Notes: generated by a model not told the origin, from the letters alone. Positions 23,911 through 36,438 are shown, numbered from the stretch's first letter. The stretch: 64,000 bases of DNA from Taenia hydatigena (GCA_036345935.2 JADWOT020000001.1:3738106-3802105); one strand, 5' to 3'. Numbers and translations: made by a program.

Positions 23911-26495
23911 ATTAGACTTCCTTAATTAAAATAAATGAAAAATCCTCCCTCGGTGAGTGGTTGAGGACCAATTGTGGCAAATTCGGTCCACTTGTAAAAA
24001 CCCTTCAGGGGTAGAATGGAGTAATTCAACCGGTGTAACCCAAGATCTTTTATATTCAGCTATATCTGTTGGTGCGTGCAATGAAATTTCCGTCAATATC
24101 AAGCGGTTCAAAAGTGGGTAATGTCAATCAGTACCTTTAGCTTAAAGCGCTAAGTCTTTATTTTTCACCTATATGGACAAATTACGCATGCGGCTCCTAA
24201 TACTGAGACTGGCATTGCTAGACGCCTCGGGAAATCCAAAATATTCGTAACATGATATAGCTTTTCCTTTATAAATGGTTTTGTGCATTCTCGCAGTAGC
24301 TCTTTGACCGCCATGCGAACTTCTCATGAACTTCGGTGCTGTCGGATCTGTGATATTCCTTAAGCCACAGCCAATTCCTTATCACTGTTCCACTGAGTGG
24401 TAAATTACATTCAAAATGAGAAAAAGAGATGGAAATACAGGTGTCATCAGAAGTTAACTTAAGAGAAAGGACATGGATAATCATATTGACCACGCGTCAA
24501 GAAGTGGTGAGGGGTAGATTTTCAGAACGGAGTTTCCTCGTAACACTTAGGCCTAAATGGATCTTGAAAGAGGCATCTTCTCAATCTATCCAGGCACTGA
24601 AGTCACATCGGTCCCTTTGGTACAAACACTAAGCGCCGGCTATGATGGTTATTAAGGAAAATCCTACTGGCAACTGTTATAAGTGGGAACTTGCCCAGTG
24701 CTTCCAAGGTCTGTTGTGCTCTACCAATATTTTATATGTCACTCATTAAAGTAAACTTATTTTACTTTACTTTTACCCAAGCACCATTCTTCCTGGTGGT
24801 TTCTATCACTGTTGGCGCAACACAGAAATCATATCCTGGTCCTAACCAAACTCGAGCTGCTGTTTGAGCCCAATTTTTAAGAGTCTTTTACGAGTGCATT
24901 TCTAGTGGTTGGTTGAATTCGCCAATAAGGCGACTACATGAGTGTCTGAGATGCAGCTACCGTGGGTAAGAAATGGTTGATAAGGTGCTTGTGAGAATGG
25001 TAAATGAGATGGAGACTTGTCAATACTTTGCAACGCTCCCAGTAGACTCAGACAATTTATCGTCTTTTCCGCCCGCTCGCTCTCTTGCTTGCGCTCGCTC
25101 ATGTTGTCTCTGTGCTTACTCGCGTTCCTCACACAACAGTGGACACAGGTGCTGAAGTCTCCACCTCCGTACTTTGTGGTCGTGTGTAACATATGAACCA
25201 GACCCTACAAGTATCACAACTTCAGTCCACAATTTATAAGCTTAGGATTGCTCCTCTTCGTCGACTAACTCAAAGAATCCTATAACTTTAGCAGAGTTGA
25301 ATTAACTGCCTAAGGAACGCACAGCTCAACTCGCAGCATCAAAAGACAATCGAAATTTGCTGGCAGCGGAGGATGAACTGAGAGTGGAGCAGAACGACAA
25401 CACAAGGAAATCTTGAAGGTAACTGAAGTCGTTGCAAATCTTGGATTTTTGGGTGCAATTAAATTAATCACCATTGGAATATGTAGAAAGGGGTAGAAAA
25501 CCACGTTGCTTCATGTCCATCAAAATTCAACTGGTATCTAGGACCGGACTTTGCTTGCTCCCTTGCTTCTCCTCTCATTTGGCGAATGCGTATGATGTAA
25601 TCTAATTGAGACAAGGTTCTTTGGCATTTTCTTATGCAGTTTCGATTCCGATTTCATTGATACAGCTGCACTGTTCCGTCCTGATGAGTAGTCGCCATCT
25701 ATCGGTCTTTCTGTGCATCCGTATGCTCCGTACCTTATGGAAGAACAAATGAGCAAAGTATATTGATAGAAGTGCTGGGTGAGTAGACAACGAGCCTCAT
25801 TTATTTGGCATAGGCCACCAGGTCCACAGCAAGCATAATCCCTACATCATAAAAATGGGATGGTAACCGGATCATGGAGCACGGGATGGTCTTCAACGTT
25901 CTTTGCGTAGGGAAAATATTAGGCTTCACGCTGTAGACACTCCCTTTCTTCGTGTGCCTCTACTGTCCCGTTTTCATTTTATTTGTCACGAGGTAGTCGA
26001 CTAATACATGAGTAGCTAGTGGACAGGCGGATAAATTATGCAAGATTTCGCTATTCAGACGGGAAATATACATGATGCATCATGAAGCTCTCAACAGATT
26101 CATTTACGCAACTGCATTGTGGACATTCGTCGGTCTTACGTAACACATTTCAATTTGTTGGCATTTTAATGTTGTCGTGTTCTCAGTCCAATTTAAACTC
26201 ACTTGCATAGAATGTGGAAAGTAAACCTTTATTTTAATCTTCCCAACGTAGGCTCTTTGCAACTCTTATTAAAGCTGGTTGGCTTCCATAAGCCCTCATA
26301 TGCAAACCTCCTTATTGTTAGTCGTCTACGGCAGATACTCTCTTTTTGTTGTCGAATTTCTACTTTTGGACGGATACCGCTTGCATCTATCATCAATGCA
26401 CCTCACAGACCGTTTTAAGGTGCATTTTAGCATCCAAAATCAAAGAATAGCTTAGCAAGTCTGTTCACACATTCAAAGGATGAGTTATTGAACAC

Positions 26496-26810
26496 ATGGT
26501 GCATCACCCGCACCAGGCAGTAGAATTCGCTTATCATTTAACTGTCCAATGGCGCAACTATCTTCGTCACACTCCACCACGGGCTCAATGCGACAATCTG
26601 AAAGGTTGGCTGTGCTCCTCCTCCGTTCAACTTCAGGCCTGTAGATTGAAGGGGTTCAATGACTATTCTATAATGCGAAGTCTGCTAGAATCCGAGTACG
26701 GTGGGTCTGCCAGATGTTACGCTCAAGATTTTCTTAAATACCCAATACAAGTTATCGCTTTGTGTTTATGTGACTGGCCTATTCCATTTAATTTACACAC
26801 AAGAAAGTAG
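26496..26810 (+). pseudogene. possible coding relic, 104 codons open
   Basis: An open frame containing AVEFAYHLTVQWRNYLRH and SIMRSLLESEYGGSARCYAQ, with a fairly even amino-acid mix. A second frame at 26,894-27,106 (RGNFQCFQEKGTKSSRS) follows 80 bases later and could be a neighbouring exon. No domain, signal peptide or splice pair can be fixed from sequence alone. Confidence 0.22.
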
Positions 26811-28065
26811 TGTTTGTGAATGGGCGCTGAGTTTCCAATCATAGAGGCAATGGCTGACAATAAGTTAGAGACATCGATGCAGACATCCGGCGGGTGGAGC
26901 ATGTGATACGGCGTTTGTGGACGATAAGACGGACTGACAAATGGGCAATGTCAGAGGCTGTACGGGGTAATTTCCAATGCTTTCAGGAGAAAGGAACTAA
27001 ATCGTCTCGTTCTGTCATGCTAGACGCACAGCAGCGAAGGTGGCTGGTCCTAAAATTTAGAAAAGAAGCATTGTCTGGGTTTGTCGGAGCCCTCAAAATG
27101 TATTGACAGTGGTTGGATACTACTAGGAGTAGAATTCCAGGAACCGATGTTGCGAGAATTCACGTTGCTTTTGCAAACGCTCACCTGATACTCTCCTTCC
27201 TTCTACAAAATTCCCAATTGCATACCATCGTCGGTTAGTCAGTGACTTGACTTGGAACATACCCAAGTAGCACGAGGTGGGTTTGATGGCTGGTCATTTA
27301 AGAAGCATGCATGAATCATGTGTAGTTGGTTTACTAGCGCATCTTTCCGAAGCCTCATTTGGCGTCTCAAAATGCCTCTACTGCCATATCACTCCGTGGT
27401 GAGATTTATTTGGAGATACAGACTCCCATTTATCGTAGTATGAGATTGTGCTTGAGGGCGGACCAAAACGCGTCTTCGCCACTCGGTTGATTCAGTCGGT
27501 ACACCTGCTAATGACAGGTTCATCTTGAGTTTATAGTGAGTGATCTATCAGAGGATTGTTTCTGGCACGTTCTCATTAGTAGCCGCCAAGGTAGAACCTT
27601 TTAAAGGAATTGGGTGCGAATGCCTTTATAATGTTGTAGACATCCACAGCAAACGGAAATTTTCTATGCCATAGTCACTGGACTTCAGCTAATGCTAGCG
27701 TCTTCATTAACAATGCCTCACGCAATGCACTTTGATTTACAATTTAGTGACTGCTATAAGGCCCTAAGTAAATGCTGTAACATAGACATCGACAATGCTT
27801 AATTTAGTGGGTCTTGAATGCCCTAAAGCAGACAAAATGGTCAATCAAAGATTCCTACAAGTGACGAAAAAGGCACTTTTCTTAATTAGGATAAAGTAGT
27901 AGCATATATTGCAGAGTTTTTGCGTTAATATTACTAGCCTTCGGGAGGAGTAGATGTAGAGCTCACTAATGAGCTTGTAGATGTTAATTGTTGCGTCGTT
28001 CTACCTCTGTTACGATGGCTGTGAATTTGCGCTACAGCATCTCACAAATAAGCAAATCGTAGTAG

Positions 28066-28275
28066 GAAACCCTTTCATTGCCGCCTGTGTTGTATGAAAA
28101 TGACTCAATTGGCAAATGTAATGTCTGGTACAAGGTGCACACATTGATCTGCTTAAGAGAGTATGCTGTGGTCAAGATACACCTGTCTGCTGAAAAATTC
28201 GAATGGTCAGGTGTTGGAATCACTCTCCCTGACAGAACCACTCACCAAGGTTATAACTCTGTCAGTGTCGCGTAA
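28066..28275 (+). pseudogene. possible exon, about 69 codons
   Basis: Read from an acceptor-like GTAGTAG at about 28,059-28,065, the frame gives ETLSLPPVLYENDSIGKCN, then VWYKVHTLICLREYAVVKIH and FEWSGVGITLPDRTTHQG before a stop. Alternating hydrophobic residues suggest a beta-rich domain. No family is recognised and no companion exon was found. Confidence 0.25.
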
Positions 28276-29320
28276 AATTAGCCAAGATGGAGTCGGAGGA
28301 GTTGTTGAAAAGTGATGTGGTGAGATAAACAAAGAAGAGCCCAACCAGAGCGAGCCCAGGGAGTAAACCTCGTCGACAGCATAACGGTGGAGTATGTCGC
28401 GCAAAGACACATCAGGCTAGGCTGTTGACGGACGACATATTTTAGACAAAATGGAAGATTCGCGGTACTTTACCCTTGAAAATAAGTAAACCATCATGGG
28501 TGCCATGGATAACGAATCCCCAAAGACCATTTACTTGCCATTCATTTCTGTATTATGGTCCTGGCCCCTTCCAATACTTTCCGATATCTTCTCAAGACGG
28601 TAACCACTTAAACTTTCAATCAGTGAACTTGAACAAAGTCCGGTAGACTTGACTTCCATCTGATATTTTATGCCACTCTTTCACCCTTAGAAGCCATTGA
28701 TTACACAAAAGTCGGTGTCTTCATCTTGTGGCCTTGACTCCATACCAGTTCCTACTCGGCAAAATTAAATCGACACAACCAGATTTTGGAAAAACAGCAA
28801 GTAATTTTATCAATATTTAAGGTCGCGAAAGGAAAGTGTCACACCGACGGGACGTCAATGGAAAACATTTAAGGGTGCTGTTGACAAATCGTAGTGATCT
28901 CACTGCTCTCTAATGGAACCACCGCCCCAGTGTGAGAGTTGTCACCACCCAACATGACGAAATGCCAAAAACAAAGTAGGCAATTCATTTCAGTAGGTTT
29001 GCGCGATCTGTTGCTCTTGCATTCTTGACTCAGTCAGTTACGGTGAGGTCTAGTATGCCAATAGTAGCTTGAATATGGCTGCATCGTTGCAAGGCATTTC
29101 GGATGTTCTGAGGCAGACGCCTGTGATATCGAGAATGTACCGGTCTGCGGTTAGGCATTTACGGTCTTAGTATTGCCAAGTTGATACCGCTGTGCCCACT
29201 ACGCATGTCGCAGTCATTTTGTTATTGGCAAAGCTGCCAAAACGTGGTTGTTCGTCCGACAATCTTTAGCACAGTTTTCATGGCTAATAAGGACAGATAT
29301 TGTGAGAAGAGGCAGCTTGA

Positions 29321-29670
29321 TGGTTAGAGGCGTTTCTTGTATCAAAAGTCACCAGCATTGCAGGTGTCGGTGCTACGATGTGCGTGGACTCATGTCAGCA
29401 AGATGATGACGAAACCATGGGTGCGTCCTTAATTAAACAAACAAATGTGCTATACAAACACATCCTCATTTCCGCCTCGGTCATTGCAACAATTCACATT
29501 TGTCCTTTGTGAGAGGGATTTTTCTTTCTGTAAAGCACATCATGAATGACCTTGATTGCGCTCATGCCATTCCACCAGATGTAGACAAACAAGTTTACGA
29601 GTCCCACCATGAATGTGGTGATCAATCATTCCAAAGAGGTGATGCAGAACGCAACCTTATTTTGCATTAA
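29321..29670 (+). pseudogene. frameshifted copy of the SCQQ reading frame
   Basis: The first part keeps the frame of the 37,191 and 60,088 copies: WLEAFLVSKVTSIAG, then SCQQDDDETMGASLIKQTN. Of the differences from those copies about half are synonymous (for example TTA/CTG, GCG/GCA, TCA/TCT). Two extra bases near 29,455 then shift the frame and bring a stop. This is the pattern of a gene that was once coding and is now broken here. Function unknown. Confidence 0.4.
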
Positions 29671-29796
29671 GTATGCTCTGAATTCAGCTGAATGCATGCC
29701 TGCTCTTAGCATTGCCCCTCACTCGAGGAAACGAGGCACAAATTACCAACGCGAACCGTGAAGGATGCCTGTCTGACGCCGAGCTCACAACAGCGA

Positions 29797-29804
29797 TATT
29801 TATA
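29797..29804 (-). promoter_or_regulatory. P3 TATA box
   Basis: Minus-strand TATAAATA followed by the conserved block TCGCTGTTGTGAGCTCGGCG and, further on, GGTTCGCGTTGGTAATT. The same arrangement occurs on the plus strand at 37,057 and 59,954. Conservation of box and downstream block suggests a promoter with a transcribed leader, but no conserved product follows. Confidence 0.45.
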
Positions 29805-30059
29805 CAGACATGTGGTGAGCACAACGAAACACCAACAAGGAAGTGCAGCGTAAGAGGGCTTGAAGTAGAACGGGGAGGCAGCTGTCAGCAACGAAGATTG
29901 TCCATTGACTATGCACTCATCACACACAAGGGATCAGTCGTGCAGTTTTCAAAAGCGTCACCCTCATTGGCTTCGTGAAGATGTTTAGGTCTATTTGCAG
30001 TGATACGATAACTCCGTCGAGTGTTCGTATGCTAAAAGTAAATAGGTGTTGAGTGGGGA

Positions 30060-31059
30060 GCTGGAGTGAAGGACATTGAGCTCTCTTCTAGTTGTACGCA
30101 AATCAGAACGTTTGCGCATTGTTTAATTGTAAGCATGAGTTTTAACGACAAATGCGCGCCTTGAATACAAAGACATGATGGGAAAAGTTCTGGTTTGTGG
30201 TTTGTTGTTTATTTGAAGAAAATGACCATCTGGCTGACACACCATCTAAACGTGAAGCTGCCTTTTGCTTGGTGACCAAATTGAGCATTTCATGAACGAA
30301 TGGCTGTTGCAGGTTGCTGTTTAGGAAGGGCAGGCGGAACGTACCTGATCGGATCTTCGCTGACCTTTTTTCATATAGGCTACAAATAACTCACTTCAAA
30401 TGACCGGATTCTGCACACTAGACAATTTCGACTCATTATGAATCAAGTCGGCAACCAGCAAGCTGCAAATTGTCCGGCAGTCTACTTGGGGCAGATAAAC
30501 ACAATTAAGAAAGCGCCTCGTACAATAATCACCTCCAAATGAAGTACTAACAAAACAGCATTCCGAACTGTTCAACCAAGTTACTGTGTAGTAGCGAACA
30601 AATATGGATGGGTGGCGATAAGTCTTATTCCTTAAGCCTTGAGAGAATAATGCAATAATTGACAAAGTGTGGATAGGAAACAGCATCGAGACCACAGGAA
30701 GTCAGTCACTTGCTGCCTTTTGGTGTAAAATAGAAGGGATGCAAATCACACTTAAGTCAAACATTAGTAAATACTGGAGCTTAAATTGTGGGGACACGTT
30801 TGGGACTGTCCCTTAGTCAGCATTCAGTGCTCGCTTAATTAGTGTGATAAGAGTTGTGCGGCATGTCAACATGGGAAATCCAATTGGTGGTGCCGATTCA
30901 CAATTGACAAGATCAACTACGAAGAAAATAATGCAAGTAAGATATGTTTACAATGCTGGAGGATGTCATGGGAATGATGACTGGAATGTGTTAGAGCAGC
31001 CTAACTCCCGATAATTGAATTGGATCATGTGTGTGAGGTGCGGATTCGTTCACCTCGAA
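30060..31059. repeat. family spacer and 3' flank of the 31,060 copy
   Basis: From 30,060 to 30,480 it matches 6,937-7,320 (direct) and 59,280-59,720 (inverted). From about 30,770 to 31,059 it is the 3' flank of the adjacent minus-strand gene, with its own counterpart at 58,715-58,990. It holds no gene that I can support. Confidence 0.55.
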
Positions 31060-31188
31060 TCAACTGTCGCAGTCGACGTGCGTCCACAGTTCATCCTGCA
31101 TCAACTCGGGATATTCGGCGTCAACGTACACAGGAGTGTAATTCCGCACACTTGTTGTCTTCTCCTGCTGTGAAGTCCAGCTGTCCAT
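31060..31188 (-). CDS. YVDADYP acidic microprotein, short 42-residue form (copy 3)
   Basis: Begins MDSWTSQQEKTTS, keeps NYTPVYVDAEYPE and LMQDELWTHVD, and ends CDS, without the Ser/Asn tail of other copies. In the core, differences from the long copies are nearly all third-base: ACT/ACG, CCT/CCG, GAT/GAC, GTC/GTT silent, GAA or GAG for GAC giving Asp to Glu. This is the best evidence that the frame is a real protein. The leader intron is inferred at 31,224-31,500 (277 nt) with donor CTAAG|GTTGGT, and the TATATAA box is at 31,550-31,556. Its nearest relative is the copy at 58,586. Confidence 0.68.
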   Translation of the reverse strand: MDSWTSQQEKTTSVRNYTPVYVDAEYPELMQDELWTHVDCDS

Positions 31189-31549
31189 TATTTTATCGCG
31201 TTAAGATACACCCACCCAACCACCTACAGAACATAAGGCGCCAAATGAAATTTGATGCATCACACAATCGCAACTCAGCATATTCTGCTTCCAAAAATCG
31301 GCTCCAATTCCTAAACGTCTTTACTAAAATGTGCCTGACAACCCAACTTTAAGAAAATTATGACATAGTTATGCATGTACGAAAAAACATGGAATGTGGA
31401 GTGCAAAATGTAGCTCTATTGTGTTGGAAATCATAACCCTTACGCAGAACATGCGCAAGGTAAGTGTGGAATCCCACGATGTAAAATGAATGTAACCAAC
31501 CTTAGATAGCACCTGTAGTTATGAGTGTGGCACACCGTGTACGCGGTCG

Positions 31550-31700
31550 TTATATAGACGCGTGAGCTTCAGCATCATTGGCCGGCTATTGTTTGAACCC
31601 TCAGGAGCCAAATTAAGAGTGGTGGAAATTAGTAGCCGAGATGCACGCCCACTTAATCCAGTTGTAGCAGTCATTTCAGTGCACTTACCCGCGGCCCTAA
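31550..31700 (-). promoter_or_regulatory. P1 promoter of copy 3
   Basis: TATATAA on the minus strand at 31,550-31,556, preceded by the CCAATGATG block. The 12-bp ATGCAATTGCAT palindrome of the long-form copies is not found here; the equivalent region instead carries GTAGCAGTCATTTCAGTGC as read on the plus strand. This promoter subtype is shared with 7,498 and 58,218. Confidence 0.55.
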
Positions 31701-32129
31701 TGCAAGTGCAGACATCAGCATTTGTTGTGAGCTGCATGCAGCTTGGTTGAGAAGAGGTCAGCGAGGATCAGATCAGGTGCATTCCATTTCCATTTCGTCC
31801 ACAACAATCTCAGGCAAGCAGTCGTTTAGAGAATGCTGTACTCAGCTACGAGTTCGTATTTGCCTCCAGGAGAAGATTGTTTACACTCGGTCACCTGTTT
31901 GGGTGATGAGAAACGTACAGTTAGCTCGTTCGTGCCGTTGACTCTGATACCGCCATCGAGGCTTTTTGTAAAGGGAACAAGAAAGCATGACTATCGAGTT
32001 GTTGTGGCACAATACTTACCCCCACCAGAAGATTTGCTAAGCCTGCTTTTACATTTCTGCTATTTTGCATGCGAATTGGAGTGCTTACAAAAGATTGTCT
32101 CCAATGCACTCATTTATTTCTAAACATGC
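31701..32129. repeat. upstream spacer of copy 3
   Basis: Matches 7,960-8,160 (direct) and 57,600-57,780 (inverted) up to about 31,950. The remainder has no clear relative. No gene is seen. Confidence 0.5.
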
Positions 32130-32239
32130 TCACAAGCTTTGCTTGTTCAAAAGTGTAAAATTTGACTGTAGACAATTCTGAGAACTTGAGAATATTATGC
32201 AACAAAATTGTGGACCAGAGTGGAACAACCCACCAACAA

Positions 32240-32640
32240 ATTTAACAGTCATGAATGGGTGCGCTGACATCACCGATGCAGTTAAAATGAATCCCGCTTC
32301 CATACAGTGAGCATGCATCCTGGTCACCAATTTCCATCACCCTTAATTTACCTTCAGATGGGTCTAATAATAGGCAGCTAATGATACTGAAGCTCACGCG
32401 TCTGTGTAACACAGCGAATACAAAGTTCCACACTAACAGCCACAGGTTCTAATGCAGTTTGTTTTATTAATTTTATCATTATGCAAATAAACCACATCCT
32501 TATGCATGCTCTGCCCATGGATTTGAATTTTCACGGCAATAAATTTACGCTGCCCTCAACTTTGAATATTTTTTCATGAGTTTTGTACAACTGTGCCACA
32601 TCTTTGCAGAAATAGGTTGCCGGGCACATGTAGTCTAAGA
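32240..32640 (+). promoter_or_regulatory. degenerate P1 promoter and leader-intron relic
   Basis: Plus-strand homology to the P1 region (CTTAATTTACCTTC, then CTAATGATACTGAAGCTCACGC). The TATA position reads TGTGTAA at about 32,402-32,408, and the donor area reads CAGGTTCTAATG. Intron-like sequence continues to about 32,600, where the inverted-repeat arm begins. Probably inactive. Confidence 0.4.
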
Positions 32641-34370
32641 AGTTGGTTCATAATTTCTTTGAAATCCCCAAGTATACATCTCACACAATACTGTAGTTAT
32701 GCAGTCGTTTAGGCTGTAAATAATGCCATTAGTGCCAAGCATAACGTAGAGTTTGTTTCGGATTGACCTCCAAACGGCTGTCGGACTAAGAGCTAATGCA
32801 TTAAATAGCAGTAATCCACTAAGTCCAATGCATAAAAGAGTGGTTGTGCGTTTTATCCTTCGTTTCGCTAGCACGCAGTGATGGATTTGTTGATTGAGAA
32901 TGAGAATAACCACATAAAACACGGACCGGTAATAACTAAATTCGTCAACGGAAGACTTGAGGCGGGGTAGCCTGGCACAGAGAGGTAGAACTCATCAGCT
33001 CAGGCGCCAAGTCAATTCTTCAGGCAGCAGTGGGACATCGGTACGGTGCACACAACAAAGGGGCTATAACCTGCTTATCAGTGACTATACTTGGCTTTCA
33101 ATGGTTACTCACAATGGTTAAAAAATTCATAGCTTGGCTCGGGCGAATAATTATCAACCCGATCAGTGAAGAACTCAGTCGATTAGGCAGTAGAATCATT
33201 TTTTCAAGCATGATGAAGAAAATACATCCGTACAACGAGAAAACTGCCCCATTGGTCACGCAAAATCAGCATAAAATTCTACTTGTGGCTGTCATCTCGT
33301 CTATTCGCCAATGCAAGCTTAAAAGACAACTCGATGGTGGATTGAATAATCTGTTCATTACCTTGGTTTAACACTTTGTTAAGAAATCCAATAGAATTAC
33401 ATTCCATCATCCATTCACTCATCTGTCAGTGCATTTCAAACCAGTCTCTTCATCTTTGGACAGTGCAGGACTGTGGAGCTGGATCAGTAAGAGTTGCCTT
33501 CACTTGTCTTGATCGTCATAGGCCACTACTTTCCCATTGCATGCCATTAGAGTTTACGCTTTAGAATGAGACATTGCCACCTAAAATAATGACAGATGCG
33601 GAAGTGGAGCGACGCATTCATTTCAGTAGACATGCGTGTTTTGCATTAGAATGATGTTGAACTTCTCGCTGAGTCATCTAATAAGCATATAAAGGACTTC
33701 ATACTCAACTGTACTTATTTTATCAATGCAGATTACCAATGACGTCCACTAACGTGCTCATGCAACCATCAAGAATAAGGGAGAAACAATGGAACTCTTT
33801 TGCAATCACGAAAAGAGGAAGGTGGGGCAAAAGGAATGCACGTGGGCGATCCTCTCATGCCCTGATTCACAACAGCCTGATTCGTGTGACCTAGGTTGCG
33901 TGTGACCTCCAAACTACTGAAGCAAAAGTACAGACTCTTCAGTGGCATTTTTAAATTCCGATTCGCTTCATAAGGGACTACAAGCTACGCATTTGAATTC
34001 CTCGTACAGATAAAAATGAGGAGGCAGTAAGCTGTTACAATTGTTCACAGATTTAGCTGCGTTCGACTCCCACTCTTCACGACATTGCGAAATGCTTTTC
34101 TGATGCTCCACCACAATCTACACACAGGCAGCCACAAATTTATTGGTGAGCAACTTCGGTCGAAAGGAAACCGAGGAAGCAAGGTCATGAAGAAATGTGC
34201 CAAACGACACAGCTTGAGATGTCATCGAGGCTCTCTATGATCGGACCCATCTTCCTGGATAAAATGGTTCGTTGCTGGCCGAAGGATTAATGTGAGGCTT
34301 GCGAATTGACTAAAAAACCAAACTTGCAATCAAGCGTAAATCTGTTGAATGATTTGATGGGCCCACTTAA
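32641..34370. repeat. right arm of the 1.7-kb inverted repeat
   Basis: Inverted partner of 15,530-17,220. It differs by scattered substitutions and small indels. It ends exactly at the ambiguous base at 34,374. No gene is recognised in it. Confidence 0.75.
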
Positions 34371-34373
34371 AGG

Positions 34374-34408
34374 NACCACCACCACCACCACCACCACCAC
34401 CACCACCA
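34374..34408. repeat. ambiguous base and (ACC)n run at a junction
   Basis: A single N at 34,374 is followed by about eleven ACC units. Left of it is the inverted-repeat arm; right of it is YVDADYP-type spacer. Low-complexity sequence and an N at a class boundary suggest a scaffold join or a collapsed repeat. Confidence 0.8.
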
Positions 34409-35907
34409 TTCAATTTCTACGCATTCATATTTCTATCCATTTCATCATTCGATGCACTGCTTTGAGGAGCCAAGTAAGGGCCATGAGTAAGTGCATTGAC
34501 ACAACTCTCACAGATGTAGGCAGCAGTCATGTACATTGGTTGCCATATTTAACTACTCCTAATTCAACTTCTCAAGGTCTATTCATAGCCTACCAGTTAT
34601 GCGCAAGCTCACGTGCCTATTTATAGCCATCTGCGTGACAACACAGTTCATCTCTGCAGGTGGTGCGCAAAGCATTCTTCATGTTCTGGAGTGTTAATGC
34701 AATGATGAACAAAGTGTGGATTGGCAAATACCATGGAAGCCCATGAGAGTGCGTCAATACCTGCTATGTCGGATGAGAAGGTAAGGAGGCAAATCACACT
34801 CTCTTTGGCGACAAAAAAGATGGGACTTAAGCTGTCAAGGCATTATGGAAATAGCCTCGTAGTGTGCGTTGTGTGCTCACCTGACCATCTGATACCATTT
34901 GTGTAGAATGCCACGGCCGCATTATCATCAACAAAGGCATATATTAATAATGTTAGCCACACCTATAATTGACTGGGGCAAACTGAATGAGCATCATACT
35001 CGGCGTAACCGGTAAGGTAGGGAAGGAGGTGTTGACGTCACTGGTTAGGCACATGAATATGTTCAGCAGCGAAAATGACAAGGTGGATAGAAGAACACCA
35101 CGAAAAATGCGATGGATGGGTGATTTAGTGGGTGGGTGAAGAGGTGGACATTAATGGGGTTAGAGAGATCGGGTTCATGTTGCTCCATCTAGTAGCCGGT
35201 AGATCCTGGTGGTCAGTTAGTAGTCAGTCAATCAATTGGAAAAGACTGAAGTCAAGTGCAAAGTAAGAGAGAAACGATCAACTTGCTACTAGAACCAGTG
35301 TTTGATCCACTGCATTGCCTAGTGATCATTGTGTCAACGCACTTCATCTTCGCAGGTAGCGGGATCCATTATTCCTTAAGCATTAGGAGATTTATGCAAT
35401 AATTGACGAAACGCGGCGTAAGGTGGACAAGTAAGTCTCCTCCACACAAGATGGCTCGACATTTAGCAAATAAACACTTCGATACCTCTCCAATCATTTG
35501 GACACACATTCGCCCAATTAATCCTGTGTGTATGGCTGCACAAACAGACAGACCCATGCTAATATGGTTCAAGTTCTGCACCCTTCTCTCATTCACCCCA
35601 CTTTTCTCCATCGTCACTTCATGTTCCCTCCCTTCATTATCTATTCCATTGCCCTGAATATATGGTGGAGCCTATGTCATTGAGGCACTAGTGACATTGT
35701 TGGTTTGTGTGCGAGCTGTGCTCACGCATCCCATGTGATAGCAGTTGCGTGGAACGTTAACACTGGGAACATGGTTGGTGATGCAGGTGCACAAACGCTA
35801 ACAGCAAGTAGAAGGAAGATTGAATACGAGCAAGATATATTTACACTAGAGACATGTGTTAAGGTGGTGGGGGTGGAAATGAGGTGTAACATTGCAGCGT
35901 TCGATGG
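34409..35907. repeat. family spacer and 3' flank of copy 4
   Basis: Direct relative of 46.47-47.88 and 50.22-51.7 kb. The signal-peptide-like frame is present at about 34,595 but stopped after GGAQSILHVLEC. The GGAT/GACT microsatellites of relatives are shortened here. From 35,442 onward it is the standard 3' flank of a minus-strand gene. No intact gene lies in it. Confidence 0.6.
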
Positions 35908-36090
35908 TTAACTGGAGTCAATTTTGTGGGGGGAGGAGGTTGAAAAGTCGTTGACATTGGATGAATTATCGGAGTCAACGTGCGTCCACAGTTCGTCCTG
36001 CATCAAGTCGGGATATTCGGCGTCAATGTACACCGGCGTGTACGATTGCTCCTGTGAAGTGGGTTCGTCCTGTGAAGTGGAGCTGTCCAT
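35908..36090 (-). CDS. YVDADYP acidic microprotein, copy 4
   Basis: A 60-residue product: starts MDSSTSQDEPTSQEQS, core YTPVYIDAEYPDLMQDELW, tail ending SPHKIDSS. V22I and D25E are conservative. The tail carries the variant STSSPHKIDSS also seen at 52,877 and introduces one Lys. Start chosen as the conserved ATG after the leader intron, inferred at 36,122-36,388 (267 nt; donor CTGAG|GTTGGT, acceptor TTCTGTAG|GTGGG). TATATAA box at 36,439-36,445 and palindrome at 36,545-36,556. All parts of the unit are intact, so this is a good candidate for an expressed copy. Confidence 0.68.
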   Translation of the reverse strand: MDSSTSQDEPTSQEQSYTPVYIDAEYPDLMQDELWTHVDSDNSSNVNDFSTSSPHKIDSS

Positions 36091-36438
36091 TGTTTGCTTG
36101 TGTTGAGGTACACTCACCCACCTACAGAATGCAAATCCACAGATCACATTCAATACACTGAACGGTCGCAGCTCACAACAGCAATCTGATTGTGTGTAAA
36201 AATGTTGAAGGAGTTATGCCAGTACAAATGAACATGGAATGCGTAGTGCATAGTGGGACCCTGTGGTGGTGGTGGTGTTGGTGGTGGTGGTAGCCGAATT
36301 TGTTGGAAATTCAACTCCACGCGCAGAGTATGCATGAGGTGACTGTGGACTCCCACGCCGATGATGATGATGAATGAAAGGAACCAACCTCAGTTAGAAC
36401 CTGTGGTTATTGGTTGCGGCAAACTGCAATCGCTGTCG

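Larger units (their letters stand above)
17221..29010. other. single-copy island between the inverted-repeat arms
   Basis: Unlike the rest of the window, this stretch has no counterpart elsewhere in it. It holds several short, coding-looking stretches listed separately (17,858; 18,744; 19,213; 23,479; 26,496; 28,066), a GTAG run at 20,599-20,617, a G-rich tract and a possible short interspersed element. I see nothing convincing in 24.1-26.4 kb or 27.1-28.0 kb. Confidence 0.5.
29016..29960. repeat. inverted, diverged copy of 36.9-37.83 and 59.8-60.7 kb
   Basis: Inverted homology is clear along the block, from the CAGTCAGTTACGGTGAGG end to the P3 promoter motif. The relic reading frame and P3 box inside it are listed separately. 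Confidence 0.65.
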
